A DNA stretch of 64,000 bases from Hyaloscypha bicolor E (taxonomy: Eukaryota > Ascomycota > Leotiomycetes > Helotiales > Hyaloscyphaceae): assembly GCF_002865645.1 (NCBI RefSeq), contig NW_020194685.1, positions 944,807 to 1,008,806 of the forward strand. Reading direction: 5' to 3'. Shown one piece after another: positions 55,808 to 64,000 of this stretch (its first letter is position 1; each line of letters opens with the position of its first letter). The notes beneath the pieces are model-generated. The model was not told the origin of the DNA. It saw only the letters and a list, made by a program, of their open reading frames with translations, and did no database searches. Both the position numbers and the translations under genes were made by a program.

Positions 55808-56640
55808 TTGCAGGTGCCTCTCAGTACCGTATCGAGAAAGCTCAAGGTCCTCTTCAGGCGCAACCCTTTCGCCGCTTACAAGAGATCCGCCCAAGGCAAG
55901 CTCAGACTTGAATTTTCTGGGTGCGGGAACAGATGCCGAGGGACAAGTAGGTATACAGAGCTTGAGCGGCTACGTGTCCAGCAATGCCAATCAATCGGGC
56001 GGCTGAACGGCGAGCAGAGTGGATGTTGCACCACAGGTAGCGACCCGTGATGTGGACTTACCGGGCGAGTCTACTACGATGTGGGAGGTTCCTACGAGCG
56101 ATACTTCGAAGGCAAGTCATGGACAAACAACGCTAGGGACATCTACGAAGATTCGAGAGCTCAATATGCGGAGGGTAGCTGGAGCGGGTGGCCAGAACCT
56201 TCACTCCAAGGTCTTTTGTTTGAGTGGTTCATGAAGTTTCAGGACACGGTTCTCAGCGGACTTCGCCGCAAATACTAACCTTACACATCAGCGAACAAAG
56301 TGTTGAGGGGCTCGGAGGCTGATCGCAAGCTTGACATTTTCCTCACCCCCGCCGACGCTGCCTTACCGGACGGCGAGCACGACTGGTCCAATGTACTTGT
56401 CATTGGAGAACACAAACAGAATCCTGATGAGGATCGATCTGCAAAAACACTGGTGCAGTTGGCAGGGTATGTACGCGAAGTGTTTGGAAGTCAACCGGAG
56501 CGGCGATTCGTGCCTGGGTTTACGATCTGCGGAAGTATGATGCGGCTCTGGGTATTCGACAGATCTGGACCGTACAACTCCGAGAAGTTCGATATTCACA
56601 AAGAGCCGGAGCGATTTGTCACAACGCTGGCGCAACAATA
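55808..56640 (+). pseudogene. FunK1-type fungal protein kinase, truncated N-terminal fragment
   Basis: The translation resembles, from memory of the family, the N-terminal half of fungal FunK1-type kinases (Pkinase_fungal). Pieces: NPFAAYKRSAQGKLR (about 55862), VAPQVATRDVDLPGES in another frame (56025), then YYDVGGSYERYFEG, WSGWPEPSLQGLLFEWFM, RGSEADRKLDIFL, VIGEHKQNPDEDRS, FTICGSMMRLWVFDRSG and FDIHKEPERFV in one frame (56069-56638). Breaks: frame changes between 55960 and 56075, an in-frame TAA at 56276-56278 next to a TACTAAC...CATCAG string that resembles an intron end, and loss of homology after 56616. The catalytic lobes are missing. Composition is GC-balanced with no RIP signature, so decay was by indel and truncation. 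It lies 29 bp after the FHA-kinase stop. Confidence 0.8.
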
Positions 56641-57321
56641 GGCCGGTGGATCACGGGAGACTATGGCCTGGTGGTGCAAGTGTGAGGGACGCGAGAATAC
56701 GGGCCAGTGATGAAGGCAGCGTCAACCAGCCGCCGAAGACGACGTGTCCGGGCTATACGCGTCGGTTCAAACGTATGGAGCTAGGTTTGGAAGGGACTGA
56801 TCCGTACCGCAAGGCAGTCGGGTCTTTGGCAAGGGGAGAGAGACAGTCAAAGTTTTCGCAGTTTCTACTCTACCACAATTATTCCATTCACATCATCATA
56901 CGAAAAACGCAGCTTATCACTCTTCCTAGTGATTCTGAACCATCATCCACCCCGTCTGAGTGTGCCTACTACCACCACGAATCCCAGGCTGAAGAGCCTA
57001 AACCCCTTTTGAATGACGATTTGAAGTCCCTTGGCTTGTCTTTTGCCATTCAGCTGAAATATATTCTCAGCTGATGGCTGACTGACTGGCTTATCAGCCA
57101 CTCTGATGAGGTGACGGGCCGCCACTTGAAGGTTGGGTGGTGTTGGCCCTTCTCGGTATGTAAGTAACTTTGAGTGAAAATGCGTCCTCAGCCGCCCTAA
57201 TATGTGACCTTTCCGTAGCCATCACATTTTCCTGATAGTCAGGAGGAAGGAAGCCTTGAGCAAAGCTTGGATCAGATCCCCAACGAAGATCGGCTTTTTG
57301 GCTCACTCCGCGATGACGCAT
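56641..57321. other. intergenic between FunK1 fragment and Clr5-type gene
   Basis: About 680 bp of GC-balanced sequence. An open frame 56616-57074 (+) starts within the FunK1 fragment in another frame, has no recognisable domain and is probably chance. 57075-57321 is the likely 3' UTR and terminator region of the - strand gene. I see nothing else here. Confidence 0.5.
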
Positions 57322-59406
57322 TCATGAACTGCTCTGAGGTCCAAACATCATGTCCGTATAGAAAGTATCTGGGATGACATCGTCAGGAGGTAAACGTTGC
57401 TGAAAGCCTGCTTGGGATCGAGGTGTTTGTTGAGTTATCGATTGATGCCTCACTTGGCCGTTTGTTAGTCCTGGAATATCCTCACGAAACATGCCATCCT
57501 GCAAACTCATTGATCTACCACGTGGTCCGCTTTGTAATAGCGTAGCTGCTGCCAGAACGTCGGCGGATGTGGCGGGAAGTATTGAAGGGCCGGCGTGCAT
57601 CTGCATGTTCATATTGCCAAAGTTCATATCCGAGAATCCATGATTACCAGGTTGAGGCTGTTGGCCAAACGAAGAAGTTGTTCCCATAAACGTCGGGGGT
57701 AGCTCCTCCCATCCAAGGCCAAGCTCGGAGCCGTCTGGAGGGTTGCTGAAAGAGTCATAATTGAATTGATCCGAGCTCACGCCATCGAAGAAGCTATCTA
57801 GAAATTTGGATTCGTCGTCATCGAGTATAGAGGGACCTGGTGAAGGGAAGGGGAAGTTAGAGCTAGCATTGTCGAAGGAATCTGCGGCAGAGTCAGCGGA
57901 TGTCTCCCAGAGCTTGTGCATTTGGAGACAAACAGCCCCAAGGCATCTCGAGGTTCGGTGGTTTCGATGAACCCTCGCTAGCCAGAATTTGGACCTGGGG
58001 CAAGCCAATATAGGACGACGCGTCGCTTAGCGGATACCCATCGATGTTACCACCAAATTCCGAGCTGGCAAAATCTGATCCGTATTTGAGGAGCCGGATA
58101 ATAACACGCTTGAACATGCCAGGTTTGTCGTCTGCTTCTTCCTGGCGGAGGTCTTCCGAGCTCGCCGGCAGCAACTCCATTGGGCTTCTCCCTTTAAGTA
58201 GCCTGGGTGGCTTAGATAAATTATCGTTATCTTCGTCGTCCTCAGTCCGGAACAGCATCTTGCAATCTGGGTTTGGACTATTCTCGTTAGCTTCAACCCA
58301 AATCGCGGGTGGAAGAAATATTCACCATTCGACAAGCACTCCTTTCTTCTCTTTGGTTATCGTGTCACACTTCGGGCATACAACACTGGTCTTACCAGAA
58401 TCTTTAAAGATCATACTCATATCAATCTTCCGTCCGGGCTTGGAAAATGTGGGCCAAGGCCGTTTTCTGGTCAGTGGGTCTCGGGTTGTGGAATCTTCAA
58501 TTTCGAATTCTCGTTTCTGGACTTTCTTCTCACCAACGAGAGCCTGAAAATGAAAATGGCCGAGGAGGATAATATCAAACATCTGTAAAAATCAACATCC
58601 AGGTTTGGTTATGCAGCTAGAAACCTTACCTCCCACGAAACCACCAGCTCGATAGGAAGCGGTATAAGTTTCCCATGAGCGTCTTCCAAGGTCATAGGTT
58701 CCTGTTTCCAGCATGAAGCGAATCCTTTGGGCCTACTGGTCTGAACGCTGACTGAAGTCATCACGTCGTCAAGAGTTCTCCTCATCTGAGTGATTGAGGT
58801 CTCCAGTTTGGACCTGCAGAAGTCAGTCAGAATCCAGACGAGGAATCAACAGAGAATAAACACTCACACCCTCTCCAGTGAGCGCTTGAATTCTTCTGTG
58901 TCGGCTTCAAGGTCTTGCCGGCGACGCTTTCGGGATACCTTGCCGAGCATGATTCGCTGTTCTCTGATATCAGATGCTTGACGTTGTAACTCATGCTGGA
59001 CTTGCGTCCAATTGCTTTTGACGGTTTCTGAGTCTGATCCCGCTAACAGTCTATATCTTTGAGTCAGCAGTGCCCAGTCGGGAGCGAGACAGTGACCCAA
59101 CGCCGAAGCTGCCTCCTTGGTTTGAGCAATGTCAAGATCCCGGGTTAGGTCGAGAGGGGCAGCTGCAGCCCATTTCTGGCGTCGATTATACTTTATGAAG
59201 CCCCATTCATCGATCTTATTCTTGTAAGCTCGGAGGCTTATCGATATCAGCCATCGTTACTTATAAACAGAATGTGAGGCAGTTACTCACGAGGGATTGA
59301 AGTTGCGTGTTGTCTTCAAGATATCTCGAACATCCTCGAGAGATTTCCCTTCTTTCATGTACAGCCTTTCAATCTCAGCCTTCACCTCTGCCCAATTGAA
59401 GGCCAT
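57322..59406 (-). CDS. Clr5-domain / ubiquitin-like-domain / Cys4 protein
   Basis: Six-exon model, 609 residues: 59406-59291, 59236-58868, 58813-58630, 58582-58326, 58277-57934, 57881-57322. Introns are 54, 54, 47, 48 and 52 nt, all GT...AG, and the frame is kept across all five. Residues 1-56 match the Clr5 domain (starts MAFNWAEVKAEIERLY, ends DEWGFIKYN). Residues 115-190 are Gln/Glu/Arg-rich and likely coiled coil, with a basic SRKRRRQD nuclear-signal-like patch. Residues about 200-285 resemble the fungal ubiquitin-like domain next to Clr5-type regions (PLPIELVVSWE, IDMSMIFKDSG). Cys292, 295, 309 and 314 could bind a metal. The 290-residue tail is rich in Ser, Pro, Gln and Asp, like an activation region. 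The last two introns are my inference: without them the protein stops after 309 residues (58322). No RIP damage. A nuclear chromatin or transcription role is inferred, not shown. Confidence 0.8.
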
Positions 59407-59856
59407 TATGATGTTTCTTAGTCTTCAGAAAGATGTGTAAGGTGCGTGAAGGCGGGTTGTCGGAGAGAGAATGGACGAGGCTGTGGTCAAGTTGTACACG
59501 AGAGGTGCCGCCGGCAGACAGGTTAAGTGAGAAGAGGACCCGAAGATGGGTTGATGCGAAAATGAGGTTTTATGAACATAATTGAAATGCCGAGGAAATC
59601 AGTCGGTCTGAGTCTGAGTCTGTATTGTGCATATCATGGTCACGTCGATTGTGTCGCCTCAAAAATGAAAGTGCAGTTTTGGTGGCAGCTGCAGGCCTGC
59701 ACATCCAGGCTCCTTCGACCGCGCCTCGATCAAGTGGGAGACGCTCCCAAGACTGACCAATCGTAGTTTCGCCGTTCCACCACGCGAAAGCGCCATAGCC
59801 TAGAAAGAAAGTGTTCTTACTGTTCCTCGCCTCAAAAAACTCCCCACCAACACGCG
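59407..59856. promoter_or_regulatory. shared upstream region between divergent frames
   Basis: 450 bp between the Clr5-type start (59406, -) and the small + strand frame (59857). A CCAAT motif lies at about 59757 (+). No clear TATA box. Regulatory role inferred from position only. Confidence 0.4.
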
Positions 59857-60118
59857 ATGACTGAGCAGCCCCCACCTTTGGATAATTCTTCAACATTCTA
59901 CCACGATGCTTCGTACGGAACGTACAATGATATGGTCTATGAACTCTTTCCAGATTTACTCGACGTGGAAGCCGAATCCTTGGATGCCCTGGAGCCCGTG
60001 GCGAGGCCACCAAGCCCGAAAGAGAAACATGATTCCCCTAGCGGGAACCGATAAGGATCTGCTAAGTGAAGCCGTGGAGGCTTTGCGCTACCAAGTTACA
60101 AATACAGTTAACTGCTGA
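59857..60118 (+). pseudogene. short acidic reading frame, probably frameshifted gene start
   Basis: Begins MTEQPPPLDNSSTFYHDA, 65 residues to a TAA at 60052-60054. It is rich in Asp/Glu and Pro with a PPSPKEKHDSPSGN run. One base out of frame, the sequence continues DKDLLSEAVEALRYQVTN to 60118, a plausible helix, which suggests a single-base frameshift near 60048 or an unseen tiny intron. Beyond 60118 nothing coherent follows, and an inverted-repeat element starts at 60317. Possibly the N-terminus of a truncated gene. No family recognised. Confidence 0.35.
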
Positions 60119-60316
60119 ACATGGTCTAGATTCGTCCCGAGCTTCTGGCGCATATTATTGGCCGGATAAAACATTCTTCCTGTGGTGGAGTTGTCATTTC
60201 TAGCTCAAGACGGAAAACTACGGAAAGCCATAAGGATCAGAAGACCAAGCGATTTTCGAATCTGGTTTTCGACCTTCAATGTCTGATTTGTGGCACGTGC
60301 GCACCTAACCAAAAAT

Positions 60317-60852
60317 CGCCTACATATTATGCCCTCTCTTCCTGTGCCTCTACTTATTATTACTACTTAAAATATTACTCTCTTTTTAATTCTTATTTAT
60401 ATATATACGAGAGAGGGGTGAGAGAGGGGTAGATGGGGATGGGGGTGGGGGTGGGGGGGAGGGGGGGAGGAGATGGAGGGCGAGTGAAAAGTGAAAAGTG
60501 AAAGAAATTTGAAAAGTGGAAAGCGAAAAGCGAAAAGCAAAAAGCAAAAATCGAAAATCGAAAAGCGAGCTTCAAGGCATGCGACTCGCGAGGAAAAGGA
60601 AGCCCTATAATTATAGGCTACTTATCGCTAAATTTTAGGGCTACAATCACTAAATTATAGGCTATAGGTACTAAAAATTTAGTGCTTTGTAACGTAAATT
60701 TTTAGTATCGTCCCCTTGCCCTGCCCTCCCCCCCTCCTCCCCTTCTCCCCTCTCTTACCCTTATACTTATAAAAAGAGCGAGAAGAATTAAAGAGAGGAA
60801 ATATTTGAAGTAATAATAGAGGCACAGGGAGAGGGGGCATAATATATAGGCG
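60317..60852. mobile_element. 536-bp inverted-repeat (MITE-like / foldback) element
   Basis: Long imperfect terminal inverted repeats of about 145 bp: 60317-60465 begins CGCCTACATATTATGCCC and pairs with about 60705-60852, whose reverse complement begins CGCCTATATATTATGCCC. Both arms share CTGTGCCTCTA, TTATTACT, TTTAATTCTT and a G-rich or C-rich block. The middle holds GAAAAGTGAAAAGC-type purine repeats (60484-60570) and AT-rich short palindromes such as CTAAAAATTTAG. No coding capacity. Target duplication not seen. Confidence 0.75.
60484..60570. repeat. GAAAAGYG purine microsatellite
   Basis: Runs of GTGAAAA, GCGAAAA, GCAAAAA and TCGAAAA units, successive variants of one heptamer. The antisense phenylalanine-rich open frame here is a by-product. 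Confidence 0.85.
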
Positions 60853-60865
60853 TGGTATATAGGTA

Positions 60866-60950
60866 CGAGATCTGGGCCGTTTCGCTAAAATTAAAACCTG
60901 GCGGCCCTATACAAGCTCCGGGGCCAGTTTTAATTTTGCCCTGATCTCGA
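60866..60950. repeat. imperfect hairpin near the MITE-like element
   Basis: Left arm ACGAGATCTGGGC...AAAATTAAAAC-CTGG pairs with right arm CCAGTTTTAATTTT...GCCCTGATCTCG, with a loop about TATACAAGCT. The left arm has a CGTTTCG insert. Could be a foldback remnant or a transcription terminator; no evidence decides. Confidence 0.65.
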
Positions 60951-61204
60951 TTCGAGATTAATTAGATAAAGCTCTCTCTCTATTTTTATAAATTACTATA
61001 CTCCTTAATTATACTTGCAAAGCTCTCCCTCCCCTTTTATAGGCCCTTTTAAGCCTTACTTTTACTTATTAAGCTCTCTCTTAATTTCCCCCCTCCCTTT
61101 TCTTTAATTATAGCCACATTGCACTCGCAAGCTCGTACTAATATAACATATAAGCGTACAGTCTTTTAAAGGCTTTTATTTAAATAATTATTAACTTCTA
61201 AAGG

Positions 61205-62214
61205 CTATTTTCTATCGTCTTTTATAAGACACCCGTAGCGTTCTCTTGCCCTTACCTCTCTAAGCTCCTGCTCGCCCGATTCCCTAGTACGTACTTGTAT
61301 ATGTCTTTAAAGCTCGTCTCTTATAGGCTTATTTTCAAGTCTCAATACCCTTGCTTGTTCCTTTCTTTGAATCCCATATCGACGGTTTGACTTTTGCTTC
61401 CGTTTTCGGCATATAGAGTACGTAAAGAAGTGTCCAAATTCAGAAGGGGGGCGTTTTTGATTATAACTAGAGCAGTATTCTAAGGGAAAGGGTTAGTAAG
61501 TATTTACGGACAGGTTTTCCTACTTACGGGCCATAGGCTCGTCTGTAAATTGATTTACAGATACCTCTTCGTCCGCAAGCTCCTCCTCTTTATTCGCAGG
61601 TCCTTCTTCTTTATCCATAGGTATATCCTCTTTATCCGCAAGCCCTTTCTCCCTTTATATCTCCAAATATTGGCTAGCCGTAAGCCAGTACCACGCTTCC
61701 TCCTGCTCCTGCTCCTGCTCCTGCTCTTGCTCTTGCTCCTGCTTCCCCCTCTTATACTCGTCCGTAAACTACTATATATTAGCCCCGCTACTTACTATTT
61801 ACAAGCTCTTACCGGATCATTCTCTTCCCATTTCCTCTCTTGCTCTATCTCCCACTGCTTCTCCTCTTTATCCCACTGCCATTCGTCGTCTTATAATCGA
61901 GCCTGGAACTCCCTCCACTCATCCCAAGCCTCCCTTTGGGCTTCTCCTTCTGCTAATGCCTTCTCCAAGTCCACAGGATCCCATATCCCACGCTTTTGTG
62001 CCCGTAGCTTTGCTCTCTTCGCCCATAAGACCCGCCGGTCGTGCCTTTCTTGTATAAACTCGCCCGTAGCTTTACGGTATTGGTCGTGCTTTCGTATAAG
62101 GCAGATTTCGCAAGTACAAAGTCGATATCCGTTCTCGTGAAAAGGGAAGCTTGTAATTGGGCGAAAGGACTTGCACCCGGAGCAGCGTAGCCGGTTTAAA
62201 GGAAGGGTATCCAT
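61205..62214 (-). pseudogene. Cys-rich two-module protein gene with three CAA-to-TAA-type stops
   Basis: Three-exon model 62214-61813, 61768-61528, 61479-61205 (introns 44 and 48 nt), 306 codons in one continuous frame. Module 1 near the start has C11-x2-C14 and C35-x2-C38 (RCSGCKSFRPITSF, CEICLIRKHDQYRK). Exon 3 has a similar module (CSSYNQKRPPSEFG, SICRKRKQK) whose second Cys is Tyr. Between them lie Trp/Glu-rich sequence and a Gln-Glu repeat (61735-61705). In-frame TAA codons at 61891-61893, 61655-61657 and 61307-61309 each fit a former CAA. Cys-to-Tyr and Gln-to-stop are RIP-type changes, so this was probably part of a duplicated family. The modules look zinc-binding; function unknown. 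The Leu-rich frame on the other strand is antisense to the repeat. Confidence 0.62.
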
Positions 62215-62217
62215 TGG

Positions 62218-62335
62218 GAGCCTGCGGAGCCTGTAAAGCCTGTGAATTAGCCTATAAACCTTGTAAAAGGGAGCCTATAGAACCTGTGAAGTCTATAGAG
62301 CTTGTGGAGCCTGTAAAGCCTGTAAAATAGAGCCT
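62218..62335. repeat. GAGCCTGTAAAGCCTGTAA minisatellite
   Basis: Five to six degenerate tandem copies of a unit of about 10/20 bp (GAGCCTGTRAA, AGCCTGTRAA) directly upstream of the start codon of the Cys-rich pseudogene, in its promoter or 5' UTR. Confidence 0.8.
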
Positions 62336-62398
62336 GAACTATGGAGCGGGCCTAAAGTTTTGGTATTCCCGAAGTTTGGTGTTCCCGCACAGACGCAT

Positions 62399-62653
62399 TC
62401 ACGTGACAGCGTCCGTTTTCTCCGGAAAATAGCGAAAATGTAAGATAGATGATGGAACCACGCGAAGCACATTAGAGCCGGGGCCTACTCTCTGCCTGAA
62501 CTGTTGGATAAGGACGGTGGAGAGGAGAGTGAGGAAGGAAAACGTCTCTGAACTTGAAAGGGATATGTTACTAGCTTTCGAGAAGTACGAGAAGTCGTCA
62601 TCGGCTACTAATTCCCACCTCCCCGAGGCCTTCTCGCCGCTCTGCTGAGCCAT
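62399..62653 (-). CDS. hypothetical short protein, possibly first exon only
   Basis: 84-residue frame starting MAQQSGEKASGRWELVADDD. The first 27 residues look protein-like (acidic, aromatic DDDFSYFS); the rest is low-complexity Ser/Leu and then unremarkable. Context (GC-balanced, next to a pseudogene on the same strand) allows a real gene start with an unrecognised intron. No family recognised; may be chance. Confidence 0.3.
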   Translation of the reverse strand: MAQQSGEKASGRWELVADDDFSYFSKASNISLSSSETFSFLTLLSTVLIQQFRQRVGPGSNVLRVVPSSILHFRYFPEKTDAVT

Positions 62654-62845
62654 CGCACCTCGGATTGGTCAATGCCGAGGATCCACGACCTGCAAGGCGG
62701 CGGAAGCTCCGCTCAGTATCCATCGAGGCTCTACCAGTCACGCAACTCGAGATCGACAAGTACTATCTTCGACTTCGTGGAATATGCACCCGGCAGCTTG
62801 CTGGACGCAGGACCAGTGTGAGCAAGAAATACTCAAGGTATTCAT

Positions 62846-62950
62846 ACTACTCATGAATATTCATGAGTAGTCTTGAATAGAATATGAGTAGCGTAAAACT
62901 CCAAAAAAATTGAGTAGAGTAGAATATATATTCATGAATATTCATGAATA
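62846..62950. repeat. clustered ATTCATGAAT palindromes
   Basis: A perfect 26-bp palindrome (62846-62871, ACTACTCATGAAT and its complement) and a perfect 22-bp palindrome (62929-62950) share the core CATGAATATTCATG, with GAGTAG repeats between. An inverted CACGTGG/CATGTGA pair follows at about 62952-62971. Confidence 0.9.
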
Positions 62951-63020
62951 GTCACGTGGAAATCATGTGATTTTGTAAGGTGTTTGTTGGTAGGCAATAA
63001 GACAATAGAATGAATCAGTG

Positions 63021-63271
63021 TGTTGTGAAACCACAGTGTTAAATTCAGTACAGAACTAATCTCTGTCCCTCCTGTGAGGTCCAGGGAAGCCCCCTCTAAA
63101 TAGGAGGCCCCGATGGCATACATATAATTAGTGATTTATAAGCCTAATGCATATGATGTAAATAGTGGTTGGTTGGGATATCGAAGGGCTGCCGAACTCC
63201 CTAATCGATACCTGCGATATCCGAGGTTCGTCACATGCCCTTAAGTTACGTACGACTCTGTACATATTACA
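63021..63271 (-). repeat. 3' LTR of an unassigned LTR element
   Basis: On the - strand starts TGTAATATGTACAGAGTC and ends GGTTTCACAACA, with TG...CA ends intact, so little RIP. Just inside lies a purine tract, CCTAGGAGGGGGGCATAG, typical of a polypurine tract. About 251 bp. No second LTR in the window. Confidence 0.65.
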
Positions 63272-63803
63272 ACTATGCCCCCCTCCTAGGATCTTGTCCC
63301 CAAGATCCATTAATCTATCCTGGTAAACATTTAATCGATTATTTATTTAATTAACGTAAACTTCCAGTATCTTAAGAGGTGGTTTTACTAATACGATCTG
63401 GATAATAGACGTAAAAATCATCTAATCAGATCGGGGCTAAGTAAGCGAGAAGGAAGGGTAATTATACCCCAGGTATAGGGGCTAGCCAGTAATTGCGATT
63501 TCGTTTGGGATCTGAGTATTCTAATTAGTTTAATTCAAAGTACCAAGGCGCTACCCTATAAAATTAATACTACCTGTCAGATCTCGTATTAGAATAATCT
63601 GAATAGCTATATAGAAAGTATTTAATAAATATTTATATAAGAAATCTATATAAATATTTCTGAGGTTCTAGAGATTATTTACGAGCTCCTGGAAATATAT
63701 ATTAATCGGTTATACTGATTTCCGATTAGGACTAGTACAAAAACTAGTAGTTAATCCAGATAGTTCTTTACTTTTATAAAAGGACCTCTTTATATTACTA
63801 TAT
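63272..63803 (-). mobile_element. internal remnant attached to the 63021-63271 LTR
   Basis: Moderately AT-rich. The - strand end reads MDLGDKILGGG just before the purine tract, a short tail like those of gag or pol products next to a polypurine tract. The rest has stops and no recognisable domain. It is cut off by the LTR starting at 63804. Confidence 0.45.
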
Positions 63804-64000
63804 TGTGATGGGCACACGTGATGGCGCATGGACAGGTGTCAGATGTCGTGGATCTAGTTTCCTATTTTGGGTACAGCTTGCGATCGGAATCGTATGGATC
63901 GCATGGGATTTCCTAATTAAGTAAAGGGCTTCGCATGCCTGGCTAAGCACTAGGGAATATATAGGGAGACGCTCCTAGCTTTGGAAGGGGCATCGATTAG
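63804..64000 (+). repeat. LTR of gypsy C family, little mutated, runs off the window
   Basis: Begins TGTGATGGGCACACGTGATG, matching the gypsy C LTRs but with the original TG end and high GC. One copy of the 18-bp unit. Gives the ancestral reference for the RIP changes at 48432 and 55021. Confidence 0.9.

Noticed and set aside
58044..58547. 167-residue + strand frame
   Set aside because: Antisense to exons 4 and 5 of the Clr5-type gene, whose splicing and domains are coherent.
59570..60013. 147-residue - strand frame upstream of the Clr5-type gene
   Set aside because: No domain, overlaps the divergent small frame and probable promoter; composition like unselected GC-rich sequence.
60393..60575. 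60-residue Phe-rich - strand frame
   Set aside because: Translation of the GAAAAGYG microsatellite and G-rich arm of the inverted-repeat element.
61550..62140. 196-residue + strand frame rich in Leu and Ser
   Set aside because: Mirror image of the Gln-Glu repeat and Cys modules of the - strand pseudogene; the poly-Leu run is antisense of CAGGAG repeats.
62665..62856. 63-residue + strand frame MVNAEDPRPARRRK...
   Set aside because: No family recognised, runs into the palindrome cluster, and another frame here reads equally well; not enough to call a gene.
62932..63310. Two short - strand frames
   Set aside because: They lie in the LTR at 63021-63271 and its flanks; only the MDLGDKILGGG tail may be a true element remnant.

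Overview
The window looks like part of a filamentous ascomycete (Pezizomycotina) chromosome, where a long transposon-filled AT-rich block meets a small gene-bearing segment. The signs are short GT-AG introns of 44-54 nt with CTAAC/CTGAC-like branch points, Clr5-domain and FunK1-type kinase sequences, and repeats carrying the mutation pattern of repeat-induced point mutation (RIP). In those repeats Gln and Trp codons have become TAA/TAG, catalytic Asp has become Asn, zinc-finger Cys has become Tyr, and TG...CA LTR ends have become TA...TA. No base composition was computed; these statements come from reading the sequence.

Layout. 1-6948: Ty3/gypsy chromovirus A (+ strand, 5' LTR cut by the window edge), with a 302-bp foreign insertion in its 3' LTR. 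10977-17448: Ty1/copia A (- strand). 20934-27635: gypsy B (- strand, same family as A). 30040-36399: copia B (+ strand, same family as copia A). 48432-55401: gypsy C (+ strand), a different chromodomain gypsy family. Copia A, gypsy B, copia B and gypsy C each have a perfect 5-bp target-site duplication (AATAA, TTTAT, CTAGT, GCTAC), so each insertion can be removed precisely. Between them lie about 21 kb of older, very AT-rich sequence (6949-10976, 17449-20933, 27636-30039, 36400 to about 47200). I could not assign it to a family.

Gypsy C sits inside a gene for an FHA-domain protein kinase. The kinase reading frame runs 47369-48431, is interrupted by the 6970-bp element, and resumes in frame at 55402-55779. 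The upstream half is full of RIP-type stops. In the downstream half stops fade out by about 55575, which marks the edge of the mutated block.

From 55.8 kb the sequence is GC-balanced. It holds a broken N-terminal fragment of a FunK1-type fungal kinase (+), a six-exon apparently intact gene on the - strand (57322-59406) for a Clr5-domain / ubiquitin-like-domain / Cys4 protein of 609 residues, and a short frameshifted + strand reading frame sharing its upstream region. Next come a 536-bp inverted-repeat (MITE-like) element, a hairpin, and a - strand three-exon pseudogene with two Cys-rich modules and three CAA-to-TAA-type stops. The right edge has clustered ATTCATGAAT palindromes, the 3' end of another LTR element (- strand), and the start of a little-mutated LTR of the gypsy C family at 63804.

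The only gene I regard as probably functional is the Clr5-type gene. Everything else recognisable is mobile DNA or decayed sequence. I found no tRNA, rRNA or CRISPR array.
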